Positions 13,130 through 25,589 of a DNA stretch of 64,000 bases are shown here, one piece after another (positions within the stretch are counted from its first letter, which is position 1; the number at the start of each line of letters is the position of its first letter). This DNA comes from Lepeophtheirus salmonis (Eukaryota; Arthropoda; Copepoda; Siphonostomatoida; Caligidae): positions 7,814,805 to 7,878,804 of the forward strand of contig NC_052132.2 of NCBI RefSeq assembly GCF_016086655.4, read 5' to 3'. Under the pieces are notes generated by a model, which was not told the DNA's origin, ran no database searches, and saw only the letters and a list, made by a program, of their open reading frames with translations. A program made the translations under genes and the position numbers.

Positions 13130-13910
13130 ATGAGTCATGTTTCAACTACGGTATTATTGGTTGCGATTCGTCGACAAACTAAGACGATTGAGGAGAAAAT
13201 ACAACGCTTTACAGATCTTTTCTGTTCCCTTGAAACTGATAGGGAGGTTGCGTTTATCGTGAATTGCTCTATTAGATTGTCTGTAAAGTCAGGAGTTTCT
13301 TAAGGAGGATAGGATGATCTCATACTAGTAAATAACCTGATCAGTTATAAAAAGATCGATCAAACTTGTGTAGATGGACCAATCAAGGCATTTATGGAAC
13401 AATCGTGGTACCTAGCTGAAGAACTATTACCATATGCATTGTTTTGTGATCAAGTTGGAAACGAAATCAAAACAAAGATGGTTTCAAAATTACTGTCTAT
13501 AGAACAAAGACTCTGCCACAAAAGGCATGGCTTAAAATATGGAAAACCCTCGTTTTCACAGATTCCAAGATACTGTAGATGACTTGGATTTGTCACAGTT
13601 TGTTGGCTAAGATTCATTGTCTTTTTTTGACATCATGAGGCCAGACAAAAGCTTCTTGCAGAAACCAGTTGAAAAATGGAAATCAGATAATAACTTTTGC
13701 ATAAACAAAGAGAAAATCGATAACTTTTTGGATAACTCTACGGTTAACAATGTAGCAGAATGATTGGTTTAAGATAGTGCAAGACTAATTGGGCCCAGCT
13801 AGAAAAGAAACAAACTTACTGAAAATCCTTCAGGTGCTTGAGAACGATAGATATTCTCTTTCAAATCAAAGAAACATAAAGAAAGAAAAAAGTGGTTTGT
13901 ATTTAAAAAT
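13130..13910 (+). pseudogene. Pseudogene of a W-Y-L-x-E-E family protein of repetitive type
   Basis: Three frame-shifted pieces read in order on the plus strand. First 13130-13303 (MSHVSTTVLLVAIRRQTKT, ending at TAA). Second 13394-13582, with MEQSWYLAEELLPYALFCDQ, then TKMVSKLLSIEQR and HGLKYGKPSFSQIP. Third, in other frames, LSQFVG, DSLSFFDI, VEKWKSDNNF, DNSTVNNVAE, ARLIGPARKE and LLKILQVLENDR. This order (WYLTEE-like start, YGKP, FVG.DSW-like, VN..AERG-like, DFxxxARxE, LQVVExDR-like end) matches an uncharacterised, often multicopy animal protein family that I know only by pattern. Stops and frameshifts show it is dead. The function is unknown to me; a mobile-element origin is my inference. 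Confidence 0.55.
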
Positions 13911-14277
13911 TGACAAATTATCTATTTATATGTGTAAAGTAATTACTAATTTAACTATAAATTTATATTATCATATGAAGATGATAATTAATGAGAAAAA
14001 CATTTATTTGTTTTTTTCTTTTCTCAACTGAAATGTCTATTTTATTTAATAAACAGTCTATGCGCGATAACTAATTATTTTTTACAATCAAGGAAACTAG
14101 AGCCACAAAAAAAATTAAAAAAGACGATAATCTTTCATTGTTCATAGAAATATTTTATTTAAAAACATATTTTGAAAATAATGCACAATAAAAAAATTTC
14201 ATACGTGTTTAGAAATTGCAATTGTGCTATAGGTAAATGTTAAACAAATTTGAAAAAATTTTGTATTTGTGTTCTAC

Positions 14278-14378
14278 TTACATAGTTGCAGTATCAAAAT
14301 TAGGTTCTGCTGATTCTGATAATGTTGGGGCAACTGCATCACTCCAATTCTCATCCGAACGAGTCCCGATATAGTGGC
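14278..14378 (-). CDS. Possible terminal exon (weak)
   Basis: On the minus strand a TTACTGTAG acceptor-like sequence precedes a frame reading HYIGTRSDENWSDAVAPTLS, then ESAEPNFDTATM and a TAA stop at 14278-14280. The acidic, Ser/Pro-rich composition is unlike the Ile/Lys/Phe chance ORFs nearby. A minus-strand AATAAA lies about 125 bp downstream near 14153-14160. No upstream exon was identified with confidence. It may instead belong to the broken element next door. Confidence 0.2.
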
Positions 14379-14399
14379 CTACAGTAATCATATTTGAAC

Positions 14400-17255
14400 A
14401 TCATCAATTACTATAAGTGTAACATCCTTCAGGAATATATCAACAAATGCTCCTACATCATTGATAGCTCCTTTAAGGCTAGCATCACGAAGAACTCCAG
14501 GATGTTATCAACTAATCATAAAATCAAAACTGCAGAACAATTCAAGCAAAGAATCATACAGGTTAGTGAAGCTGGTGGAGATTATAGTAAATAAATTTAA
14601 ACACAAGATCACGAGGAACAACTTCAAAATTTTGATTAAGAAATAAACATGGTATAAGTATTATAATTTGCTGGAAAGAATTGCCAATTTATTAGCAAAG
14701 ACCTGAATATCTATATTATTAAAACATTGATTGTTCGTGTTTAATTTTCTTCATCAGTGTGTAATAAATTATAACATTGACAGCTAGTACAAATATAAAT
14801 CGATTTGTGATGATCATATATTAACATATACGACAAACTTGATATTTCAAATGAAAAGAAAACCTGAGATTTAAAAAGTAATAACATAATATTGTATTTC
14901 CTTTAAACAACTGTCTTCATAAATTGTTTGAAAAAACAATGTAAACTTTGTACAAATAATATGTAATGTTATGGAAACAATGGAACTTGTAATCAATCAT
15001 TACTTTAGTCAATTACAATCAATAGAAAGAGAAACAAATCCATTAAAATAAGGATTGTTGTTTTTGAAACATTTGTTAAATATCGCTTTTATTTTTTACT
15101 AAATACTATAGGGGAAAAAAATTAAGATCTAACTGCCATGTTGTTTTGTTTTCATTTCCTATTTTAAAACGAATCAGTGGGGAAACTTTATTTTTATTTT
15201 TTGACCTTATTTAGGATTTTAAAAAATGCTTGGCGCAGGACTATTCATTTGTTCTTTGATACATTTGATGTTGTTTGCATGAGTAATTATGTATAATTTT
15301 GAATGTAGATTCCTAAATTATCATGATCACGATGTTATTAATTTTTTAGGTTATTAAAATAATTACATCTCGATTTATTAATGTACAAGCTGAGAAAAAA
15401 TACCCTTCAAAGTGTTCTGGGCACTCTGCACCATAAAGCAAACACAAAATAAATTATCATAATAATTTAAAAAAGGCAATTTTGAACGAAAAAAACAACA
15501 TGGTTTTTGTTAAGTCTTAAACTCTTCAGTCATTTATTTTTACTGCCATTTACTAGCTTGTTTTATCTGCTATAAAATTAATCAATACTGAATAAATTAT
15601 TTATTATTAAGGCATTAATTATTTTCGCTTTACTAACGGGGGTTGAAAAATTCCTATTATACCTTTCACGTTAGTTTATAAAGTAAAACTAACAGTGCAG
15701 GAAAAAAAAATAATAATATTTACTTATTTGTTTTATATCTTGGCTTCTATTTTTCTAGATACATAAAAAATGATTTAATTTAAAATTGATTTCCTAGTGG
15801 CAATATTCATCAAATAAATAAAAAATCAAATCAAATAAAAACAAGGAAAATCAAAAGCATAATTTTTTTGTGATTATTTCTTATCACTATTTACTTATCA
15901 AACATATACTATATTTATGCAAAAATGTGAATTCTTTTTCAAGATTTCAATATTGCATTTAGGTGCTTCCTTTCAACTGAAAGAAAGCGAAGAGATTTTA
16001 AATAAAAAATGAATTTATATATACTTCAAATATATATATATATATTGAAATTATAAGAGATATATTTAAAAAATTATGCTTATTTAATTTTTCCTAACCA
16101 AAAAACTTAAACCATATTTTGATTACTTATCGCGATAAAGTAGGTCGACTTTTTAGGTTTAGATAACTATTTTTTAATGAATGAAATCAATTTAGAAAAA
16201 AATAATTTTTTTTTTCAAGTCTTTCGATTAAAATTATTAAATAATTTTTAATAGTTTGAATAAATAAATAAAAATAATTAAAAGTAAACATTGAAAATAT
16301 TGACTTTATTTAGCTCTATTTTTCTTTCTGTAAAAAAAAAAATTATAAATAAAAAAAGCAATTATTACTTTCATTAATGCAAAAATAATAAAAATGGGTT
16401 TTTGTAGAATTTATTGAGGTTTGCAGTTTACTAAATCAACTAAAAAATAAATAGGATCTGAAATAATATATATAAGAGATAAATTTAGAAAATGAATTAG
16501 ATGTGTCGTTTGTGCATTACGAATAAGCTGAATGAATAACTAGATTGATGTAGTATTGTGAAGCAAAAGTAAAGTATATTTTTGTTAAAATCATTTTGTG
16601 AAAAAAAATTATACAATTTTAAGGCTTATAAATAGAGGTAATAATACGTATAATTCTTAATAGTTTGTAAGTAGTATTTTTTATTTTCCAAAGCTTTTAT
16701 TATTATTTCTTAATTTTGGAGGAGATAATTTTTTTAAGTATTAAGTAACCGTATGTGCTTACCAAAGATAGAAAGAAACACTGGTAATTTTTTAGAGAGC
16801 TATATGTCAAGTTTTAAATCGTAGGCATTTTTAGTATATTAAAAAAACGCTAAAAAATACCGTGTGACGACAGTAAGATTTTTTTTTTTTTTTGAGAAAA
16901 GCAGCTAATATGTCATGGCTTTTCATTATGTAGCAAGATGCAACTAAGCGAAGAAGGAAAAAAACACAACTTCCCACTCCGTATAATCGAAGGAAATAGG
17001 CAGGATTTTTGTTCTGAGACTAGCAAGAGACTTATAACTTTTCAACGTTACTCTCCGTCATGCATTAGCCCATATAATCGTGGATACACTTTATAACTCC
17101 ATTTTCTTTCTTCAGGAATAAAGATAACAGCTTTAAAAAGAAAGAAATACACAGTTTATTTAAAATTCCTACACAAAAAAAAAAAGTTTAATATTAACTC
17201 ATTAAAGTTGATAATTATTTAGGACAGTTAGACATAATTCTGGGATAAAGTTTAT
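14400..17255. other. AT-rich sequence, no gene seen
   Basis: Homopolymer-rich A/T DNA. Includes a short (AT)n tract at about 16029-16046, bracketed by TTCAA and TTGAA so that it can fold on itself. ORFs at 14394-14594 and 14461-14646 overlap each other and have no recognisable content. Confidence 0.55.
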
Positions 17256-17260
17256 GTATA

Positions 17261-18029
17261 CAGGGTGTCTACAATAAATTGGAAATACTTTAAACTTCAT
17301 TCAGATCCATAATGTGGATATTCGGGGTTAAATCATACTAATATAAAAGTTGCGTGAACCATACACTATAACTTCCACCACAATTCTTTTGAAAAACAAA
17401 CAATAGTCATCATGGAACAAGCAAGGAAAGACACCATCCTCGAATTGGCTCGCGTTGGGCACAAGCCCTCTGCTATCGACAAGCTTCTTAACTACCCCAA
17501 GACCACGGTGTACTGGGTCTTCAATGCCTAGGAGGCTGAGGGGGAGGTGTGTTGCAAGGCCCACAACATGAGAAGTGACCGAATCCGCACTCCCCGCTTC
17601 TTTGAAGGCCTCTGGAAATCCATCAAGGCTTCGCTGGGGACTTCCTTGTCCAGGTTGGCCAAGAACCGTGGAGTGAGCAAGCAGCTGGTATCCAAGGCTG
17701 TGAATGAGGACCTCGGATACAGGTAATACCGAATGGCCAAATAACACATCCTCACGGCATCCATGAAGGCCACCAGGCTCACTAACGGTAAGCGTCTCCT
17801 GAATGACCTGAAGAGCCATGGAGGAAGAATCATATTCTTCTCCGACGAGAAGAACTGGACTGTCGACAGAAGCTACAACGTCCAAAATGACAGGTGGCAT
17901 GCCAAGGAGAGAGAAGAGGGCCCTGCAGTCTTCACCACAAAGTTCCCGGCCTCTGTGATGACCCTTGGTGGCATCTGCAGCATCGGTGAGGTGATGCCTC
18001 CTTTCTTCTTCAATCCCAAGGAAAGGGAA
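17261..18029 (+). mobile_element. DD37D (maT-like) mariner, 5' part
   Basis: Begins with CAGGGTGTCTACAATAAATT after a TA at 17259-17260 and runs through the 5' leader and about 60 percent of the transposase. It aligns base for base with the minus-strand element at 55741-57014, then stops matching at about 18029, where unrelated sequence begins. The 3' half and 3' terminus are missing. Confidence 0.88.
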
Positions 18030-18041
18030 TTGTTAATTTAA
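17412..18041 (+). pseudogene. Mariner (maT-like) transposase, 5' fragment
   Basis: Start ATG at 17412 (MEQARKDTILELARVGHKPS). The N-terminal helix-turn-helix (AIDKLLNYPKTTVY) is followed by a second one (SLSRLAKNRGVSKQLVSKAV) and the first catalytic motif FFSDEKNW at about 17838-17863. One frame runs throughout, interrupted only by three stops: a TAG where the sister copy has TGG, a TAA just after NEDLGYR, and a TAA where the sister has CAA. The second of these stops is also in the sister copy at 55741-57014. The frame leaves transposase sequence at about 18029 and ends at TAA 18039. The second and third catalytic aspartates are absent. The long minus-strand frame here (17328-17900) is a shadow. 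Confidence 0.88.
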
Positions 18042-18240
18042 ATTGCCTACGCTGAAGGGATTTAAAAAAATCAAATCTAGGTTGGCAGCATTGTCTTTCG
18101 TTATAATGCCAAGTTTGAGAGTTATTTGAAAGCCGGTTTGAAAGCAACAGCTGAATAAATCAACCTACCTCCCTGGTGCTCTACAATTCTTACAATGAAC
18201 AAAATTATAGAGCAATGTGTTTCCCTTAAATTTTGTGTTG
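18042..18240 (+). pseudogene. Unrecognised coding relic after mariner breakpoint
   Basis: Directly after the truncated mariner a plus frame reads VGSIVFRYNAKFESYLKAGL, then KATAE, a stop, and INLPPWCSTILTMNKIIEQC. The balanced composition suggests decayed coding sequence from another element joined at the mariner breakpoint. I do not recognise it; it could be chance. Confidence 0.25.
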
Positions 18241-20265
18241 AATAATTGATATGTAAGTTTTTACTTGATGCAAAATTTTATGTTAATTCAACAATGTGTT
18301 TATATTTGATATCCAAAAATCTAATTCTAAGAAGATACAATTTAAATGTTAAAAAAACTCTATATTTTAATGGGTTATGGTATTAAAATGAATGAAATCA
18401 TAGGTTTTCCACTCTATTTACGCCAAAGGAACTTATTTGGAGCAAATTAAAAATTATTTAAAAATATAAATAAAAATAATTTGAATTTATTCTGTGTCAA
18501 GGGGAAATTTATTAAAAAGAAGTGTATACATTAGATGAAAAACAGTGAAATTCTATGTAAAAGATTCGTGATCACGTTTTATTTATTTATACTAAAAGAA
18601 TTTGGGTCAAGTAAAATTTGTTTATTAATTATTTCCTCAATAAAATTGGAGACAAATCAATATTGCATCTGAACTAAAAGTTATAGAACCAAACATTTTA
18701 GCTGGTTTTTTCCTCAGCCAAAAAAGAATTGAAAATCCGAGATGTTTTATTTTATTTCTATTATTATTATTTACTCTCAAATTATGGCAAACCTACATTT
18801 ATTGTCTTAATTATAAATAAAAAAACAATGCATAATCGTAGTCATACTTAAAAACAATAAAATATAATAAAATAATTATGAGATTATGTTATAAAGTAGT
18901 AATATGAATAAAATGAACTATTAAAAAGTTAATTTCGAATTCATATTCAATAACTTTATACACATAGAAGAAGAGAACAAAGAATGGAAGATGTAATTAT
19001 CCAGTTTTTTAATCCTACGCTTGGTAGATAAATTCTTAATTATAGATCCCTAACTTTTAGTCTTCACACGGTTAAATATGTTTTATTTTGTTTTCTTCCT
19101 CTCTCACTAATTCTCTGCTTCTCTCGACCAACATTGTCCATTCAAGCTCGTTAAAAGAAACACGAGCAAAATTCCTCTTGGGATAAATATTGTTATTTTG
19201 AAGGTATGTTAAAATCGTAAAAGTCGCCATAACAAAAAAAAATCACTATCAGATTAAGTAGTTCTACATATGATTCTTTTTGAAACTAGTTATTCGGCAA
19301 ATTTTTAATTATTAGTTTAATTTTCATACAGTTTAAAATACTTAGTGTTAACGTATAATATATTAAAAGTAAATTAAAGATCCCAACTACATTGCTGTCC
19401 AGCAAATTAATAAAGTTCGTAAGTTATATTCTTGTACCCAATATGTTTGATATTTTTCTATTTCCAAATTTCTCATTGATCTGAGGAATATTTGAATAAG
19501 TCTGACATAAACTATATTCTTTTATCTCTTAAGTGGTGAAATTTTATAATGCCTTACTCAATGTCAATAGTCATAATTTCAATCACAAGATAAATTAATT
19601 AAGTATTAATAAGTATGCGTTGCTACCTTTGTTATGACGAGGTTTTCAAATTCAATGCGCCATTTAGTGTTTGAACAGACGAAACAAACTAATACTCATG
19701 AAAAGTATAACGATTGGGCTAATAAAAAGTTATAAATTTAGCCAAGATAATAAGTATTTTAATTTAGAAATAATTATTGAGGACAACCACTTGAGATCAT
19801 TAACTCCCTCAAAACTATAAAAACTTAGTGGTTCAATCACTTACTACCAATTTTGACTAAGCATCTTGGATAATTTCTTGTCATATATACTTGAAGGAGT
19901 TGTTATTTTTTTTTTTTTACATAGAAACATCAGAGCTTCAGATTTACAAATATATACACAACACTTTTCAAATGCCTACCTACATGGCACAATTTATCCT
20001 TTTTCTTATTTAGTGGCAAAAAACAATTATTTGACCTACTTGATGTAATCTACAAATAAAAATGCTGATTTTCAACCTACAAATGGCATTTTCTGAGCAT
20101 TGAATGATCCCATTTGAAATATAAGCCGACATATAAAATCAGTATAAAGTTTTTCTAAAATAACATTAACTTTTATATTAGTTATTTACTTTTTCATGTT
20201 CAAAACTTGGCTCAAAACCTGTAAAAAGGGTAAAATAACTCAAAAATTCCAAATAAAAAACTCAT
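18241..20265. other. AT-rich sequence, no gene seen
   Basis: Low-complexity A/T-rich DNA with short chance ORFs (for example 19866-20048). A C/T-rich patch at 19093-19125 is the only compositional change. Confidence 0.55.
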
Positions 20266-20267
20266 AA

Positions 20268-21162
20268 TGTTCATCCTAAACAAATTCACAGGCTAATGCA
20301 ATCTTCCCTTCCCTTCTAATTTTCAATTATAGAATGAAGAATAAAAACTGTTGCTAGGCAGAAAAAAAACGGTGGAGGAGGAGGAAGATTCAAAAGTTTA
20401 TTTTTGTAGGCATAAGACTAGTATAAGCCTGGCCCACAAGGGAATATAAGGCGGGGACGCATTCGGGCACAAAATGCTGCTGGTCAAATATATAAAAATT
20501 CATATGAATAATGTTTTTCATAATTTTTGTATCTCTATTTGAATCGAATGTTAATGTACCTAATTTATTCCAGAACAATAATTAAAAAATCCAAAAACGA
20601 ACCCAAAATAATTTTGGTAGCCTCCTGGGTTTTATAAAAAAAATTACATTTGTCGGAACTACTCCTAAAAAGGTATTATGTGCGGCAATACTCCCACAGT
20701 AACACATGCTTTTTTTTAAGACAAAGCAACAAATTGGAAAGATACTAAATAATCACTAACAGTAAACAATCCACAGATATCTACGTAACAATCCTTTCAG
20801 TATGTAGCTAAACCAAATTTATGAATAATATTTTTTTTGATTTTTTTTTTATGTCTTTTAATAAAAATTATTCAAATAAAAAGTTTATTATAATAACCTT
20901 TGTAAATTAAACCCTGTTCAACCCCATGTCAATAAACTAAGCTACTCCTAACTTCCCTAAATTAATTAATTTAGTATTAAATTACTTTATATCCAAATAA
21001 TTTAATATTCTGGGTAATATCCAATGCATATGGGCCATATGTACTTCAAAATATTACCAAAATAATATGTCAATTAGTTAAACAATGTCGCTATTTGATT
21101 TTATTGAATAGATAAATTTCTAATAAGTATTTAGATGAATTACAACAATTCAAGACGAGTGC
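20268..21162 (+). repeat. Tandem repeat unit 1 (about 0.9 kb)
   Basis: First unit of a diverged direct tandem array. Landmarks shared with unit 2 in the same order: CTAATGCAATCT, AATGAAGAATAAAAACTGTT, CAGTATGTAGCTAAACCAAA, GTAAATTAAACCCTGTTCAA, TAATATCCAATGC and AAAATATTACCAAAATAATA. It carries about 200 bp (20370-20690, including GGAGGAGGAGGAAGATTCAA) that is lost from unit 2 but matched after the mariner in unit 3. No protein recognised. Confidence 0.8.
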
Positions 21163-21800
21163 CTAATGCAATCTCCCCTTCCTTACTAATTTTTAATAGT
21201 AGAATGAAGAATAAAAACTGTTACTAAGTAAAAAAACAACAACCGGGAGCCTTGGAGACAACCTAACAAATTGCAAAGATACAATTTTAAATAGTTCGGT
21301 AAATCAAATAATAAGTATCAGTAAACATTAGATAGCTACGTAAAAAACTTCGCAGTATGTAGCTAAACCAAATTTATAGTTTTTATTTTTTTTATTTTTT
21401 TGTAAATGTTTTTTTTAATCACAAATAAAAAGCTTATAATAATAACTTTTGTAAATTAAACCCTGTTCAACCCCATACCAATAAACTAACCTACTTTTAA
21501 CTTGCCTAAAGTAAAGATCGCTTAATACATGCACTAGCTACATAGAAACTTTAAAATTACTTTACCTCCAAATAATTTAGTATCCTGAGTAATATCCAAT
21601 GCTGATGGACCATAGGTATAGGTAGTTCAAAATATTACCAAAATAATATGTCAAATTAGTTATACAATGAATATGTTTAGCTTTATTGAACAGGTTAAAT
21701 TCTCGTTAGTGTGCATTTGAATTGCAGCAATCCAAGAACAATTAACTGTCTGTTGTAATCTCCCTTTCATGTTTCTAGAAAAAAAATTATTGAACAGATT
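21163..21800 (+). repeat. Tandem repeat unit 2 (about 0.65 kb)
   Basis: Direct repeat of 20268-21162, sharing all the landmark words except the segment after the GAATAAAAACTGTT word, which is shortened. It keeps an uninterrupted version of the site (CTAATTTTTAATAGTAGAATGAAG, in two parts: CTAATTTTTAATAG and TAGAATGAAG) that is split by the mariner in unit 3. Confidence 0.8.
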
Positions 21801-21874
21801 GAATTCTCATAAGTGTTCATCCAAGACGAATTAACTGGTAATACAAGGTTTACCTTTCCTTCTAATTTTTAATA

Positions 21875-22746
21875 ACGGGTGGCCCATCTAGCGGTTGCAC
21901 TTCGAACTACCACTTTTCTGACGTTTGACAGCTGTAGTAACATTTTCATTGTGTCTAATATTTTGTAAAAGGTTTCCGGTTTACGAAATGATTAAGAAAA
22001 TTTGGAAATACTGAAGACTTACTTCCAAAATGGAGAGTCTTCAAACGAAACTGCAAGAAAATTACGTCGGTCGAAATAAAGCGCCTTCCAGGCAGTTTGT
22101 GGATAAATTTGCGAAGCGTGTGTGCAAAAATGGTTCTTTAATGGATAAAACAACGCGTTCCCGTGTTTGTCCAGTGCACTCAATCGAAAACATTGCTGCT
22201 GTTGCCGAAAGCGAAAAAACGAACAAAGAGCTGCCGTAACGGTCAATGGTGAGCGCTATTGGGCCATGTTGGAAGATTTTTTGTATCCCCAAATGGAAAA
22301 GGAAGAAATCGACGATATTTGGTACCAACAGGATGGCGCTACGTGCCACACAGCCAACGCGACAGTGGATCTTTTGCTCACTGTCTTCGACAATCGCATC
22401 ATAAGCCGAAACGGCAACGTCAACTGGCCACCTTGTAGCTGCGATTTAACTCCGTTGGACTATTTTTTTGTGGGAAACCGTCTAGGATAAATGTTACACT
22501 AACCATCCAGAGACGATTGACGATTTGAAACACAAAATTGGAGTTGACATTACAGCTATTGAAGTTCACACAATCGAAAATGTATTGAAAAATTGGGTCA
22601 CCAGAATGGGCTACTGTAAGGCCAGCGACGGCGGCCATAAAGTGGTATTCCATTATTAACCAGAGTGTTGAGGCTTTCAAATGAAAAAAAAATATTGAAA
22701 AATATCTATACGTCTTTTTTTATAGCAATATCAAAAAGCCATTTTT
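21875..22746 (+). mobile_element. DD41D (rosa-like) mariner, internally deleted
   Basis: An 872-bp insertion flanked by TA at 21873-21874 and 22747-22748. The limits follow from comparison with the uninterrupted site in repeat unit 2. The left end reads ACGGGTGGCCCATCTAG and the right end, inverted, AAAAATGGCTTTTTGAT, so terminal repeats are poor. It contains a shortened transposase gene. Confidence 0.8.
22030..22659 (+). pseudogene. Rosa-like DD41D mariner transposase, deleted centre
   Basis: Start ATG at 22030. The N-terminal part contains RQFVDKFAKRVCKNGSLMDK and ends with ENIAAVAESEKTNKE. It then jumps (about 22220-22235, with a frame change) to VTVNGERYWAMLEDFL, WYQQDGATCHTANATVDLL, WPPCSCDLTPLDYF and the tail TIENVLKNWVTRMGYCKAS. 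Between the aspartate of QQD and that of PLD lie 41 residues, the spacing of the rosa/DD41D group. The block with the first catalytic aspartate is missing, a further frameshift follows the third aspartate (GNRLG, stop), and the usual tryptophan after DYF is replaced. Inactive. Minus-strand frames here are shadows. Confidence 0.85.
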
Positions 22747-22850
22747 TAGTTGAGTGAAGAACAAAAACTCTCGTTAGGTAAAAAAAAAAAAAAGGAGGAG
22801 GAGCAAGATTCAGAAGTTAATTGTTGTAAATATAAGATTTCAAAAAAAAA

Positions 22851-25585
22851 AAAACTATTATGCAATTTTGTCATTTAATACCCGTATGTCAGAAAATGAG
22901 GAAATCTGTAGTTCTGTGTTTCCTTGTTAAACCTATACTATTTACTTTTAATATGGATCTAATTTTTCAAAATTTTGTTTTTAAAAGTCTTCATGATTCA
23001 CAAGTTATGCAATTCCACAAACTTACTCGGTTTTTCTATTTTCATTCTTGTTTTTACATTAATAGAAAAAGTCATAATTACCATACTAGTAAAATGTACA
23101 ACTTTTTTAAAAAATCATCAAAAGAAAATATATTTTTTAAAGAATTATTACTAAAAAATATCACACAAATGGGATGCTAGGTTTTCTTTTGTATTGTTTA
23201 TTAAGAAATAAAACAAAAAATTATTATTTACAAAATATATCTCATTGTCAATTAAAATGTAAGTATCTACAAAAAAAAAAATATTAAAAAGGAAGGGGAC
23301 AAATCTATTTATTTAATTATCTAACTCTATCATTTGACAAAATAAATTGCATACAAAATTCCAATATCACATTTATGTACCTACGTGGAGTTCAATATTG
23401 TAAAATACTTACAAATCTACAAAGTAAAATATTTATTAAATGTTAGCATGTTTTCATATTAAAGGAAAGCAAACCCATCAATTTCCACATTGATATTAAA
23501 AAATTGTGCATTTAATTTTGCAAAATGCAATATTTAGATATCTTTAAAATATACATATATTAGAAATATATGATGAAAAAAATATGAAAAATTGAATATT
23601 TAATATTTATCATTCGAGAGAGAATTTCTTTCAAGTAACTAACTCAGATACCATTGTCTGTTATAATGCGCCAAACTTGTAAAACAGAAGGATTTTTTAT
23701 TTTGTAAAAATAATCTCAAAAGAAAATAAATAAATATGGTGAGCCTGATATAAATGTTTAGAAGGAAAACAGCTTCGCAAACATGACGTTTTGTTATATT
23801 AGCTGCAATCAGAAATAAGAGAAAAGAAATCAAATCAAGTTTAACTCCATATCAAGCAAGGACATCTATACACAAATTTCAAAGGAAGAAAATAAACACA
23901 AGTACCATTTCTGAAGCAGGGATTAGTTCGTATTTCATCCCAAGGGCACAGGCAGAGGGTAGGGGGTCTTGGTTTTTGGAATTTGTTTAGAAAAAAATTC
24001 AAAAATTAAAATGTAAAATTTTTCATCTAAACAAACAAAATTTCTACAACCCTGATTATAAGTCACAACCAATCCTCAATATAACTCATGGGCTCACAAA
24101 CTAGTAATTACTTTATACTCAGTTGTTTCCTCCTCAATAATTAAATAATAACCAGAACAGCTTTGAAAAATAATGTTTCCTTTTGCAATTACATAAAGTC
24201 TTGCACTCGTCCAAGGTAATTTTTTTTACAATTCAATTGGTGTACCTTCTCCTACATTTTCCTGAAATAAAACGTTGTAAATTATTAATTAATATCATAC
24301 CTCTTGTCAAATTATTTTCGAAATAAAACAGTTTTCCTCCATTACAACAAATGTAGACAATTCTTTACATTAGAAATATTTCGAGTAATATTGCAGAAAA
24401 TTTGCAATAACGATCATTGCTCTTGATTTGGAGTAATAAAAAAAAGATTTTGTCTATTTTATGTTAAAAAAGTCAACATAAAAACAATTTTGTACAATAA
24501 CCAAGAAATTAAGTATATCCCAATATATTTTTTTACTTCATATATACCTATTTACAGTTTAGAACCTTTATCTGATTAATGGACTTATATAGGCCTCAAT
24601 ATGGTCTTTCAAATAAAATCTAACAATTTATTATTCTTTAATTGTGACGAATTATGAATATTAGTTTGAGGATTGAAATTAATTTATGAAGAATAAAAAT
24701 GTAATTCACACTTTTGTGTAAACAAGCCATAGTTGTTTTCAAAAAAAAATCTAGGGTATTTGTAACCCTATTATAAAAATAAAATATTTCATAGTTATTA
24801 TAATTTACAGATCTTTATTTTCCAAAGAAAGATTATATTTGTTAAATTTATTGATAAATTGAGTTTCAGATGAACTTTGGAAAAGATCAGCCTTTCCATT
24901 AAACAATAATATCTTATTTGTTTTTTAGTTTGGATATCTATGTACCGTTGTAATATTTATCTACACACACAAAAAAGTAGTTTTTTTTTCATAAAACGAT
25001 TATTTTATGAATAAAAAAAACGACCACAGATTTGTGTTAATAATTATTATTCAATTTTGATTGAGTATTAAAAAAGGTAGCTTATAACTTATCAGGTTGT
25101 TTTTGTAGGAAATGTTTTTATTTATTACTATTGTTATCAAAATGTCTTTGAAAATTATCATATTCATAATAATTTTGCAATAAGTGTTACTTAAAAAAAA
25201 GTTTTGAACTTTATTAAAGTTTAACAGTTAATGCTTCATTTATATTTTATCTTTAAGCAGTTGAATTTAGTATTAAAAATTGTTTACAATGCATTATCGG
25301 TCAAAATATGGTTTTTAAAGTTGGTACCCTCCTAACCCTACAGAAGAGCACGTAGGGTGAAATAGGCTAGAGGGGATATAGTCCCCCAAAGGACAAAAAA
25401 TGAAAGAATATTCAAGTAAAAAATTGGTAATGTCACACGAAAAAAAAAAATCACACCCCCTCCCCTGACTTAGTTTTGTCCGTCCCATCAAGTTTTAAAG
25501 CCCCCTCTGCCAGGAATCATTATACTAAAGAATATTAGTTCATTTTATATTTTGTTAAAGCATGGATTTGTTCCATATTTGTCGA
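22851..25585. other. AT-rich sequence, no gene seen
   Basis: Low-complexity A/T-rich DNA. The 106-codon plus frame at 22860-23180 is dominated by Phe, Lys, Asn and Ser without domains and is taken as chance. A C-rich patch at 25453-25520 stands out in composition only. Confidence 0.55.
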
Positions 25586-25589
25586 TATA

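Larger units (their letters stand above)
21801..22850 (+). repeat. Tandem repeat unit 3, interrupted by a mariner
   Basis: Starts with GAATTCTCATAAGTGTTCAT and CTTCTAATTTTTAA, is interrupted at 21875-22746, and resumes with TAGTTGAGTGAAGAACAAAA, then GGAGGAGGAGCAAGATTC, which correspond to the region after the same point in units 1 and 2. Similarity fades by about 22850. Confidence 0.75.

Noticed and set aside
17328..17900. 190-codon minus-strand ORF, the joint longest in the window
   Set aside because: It is the antisense of a mariner transposase on the plus strand, whose motifs (HTH, FSDEKNW) are clear.
22860..23180. 106-codon plus-strand ORF
   Set aside because: Phe/Lys/Asn/Ser composition and no domain; flanking DNA is equally A/T-rich.
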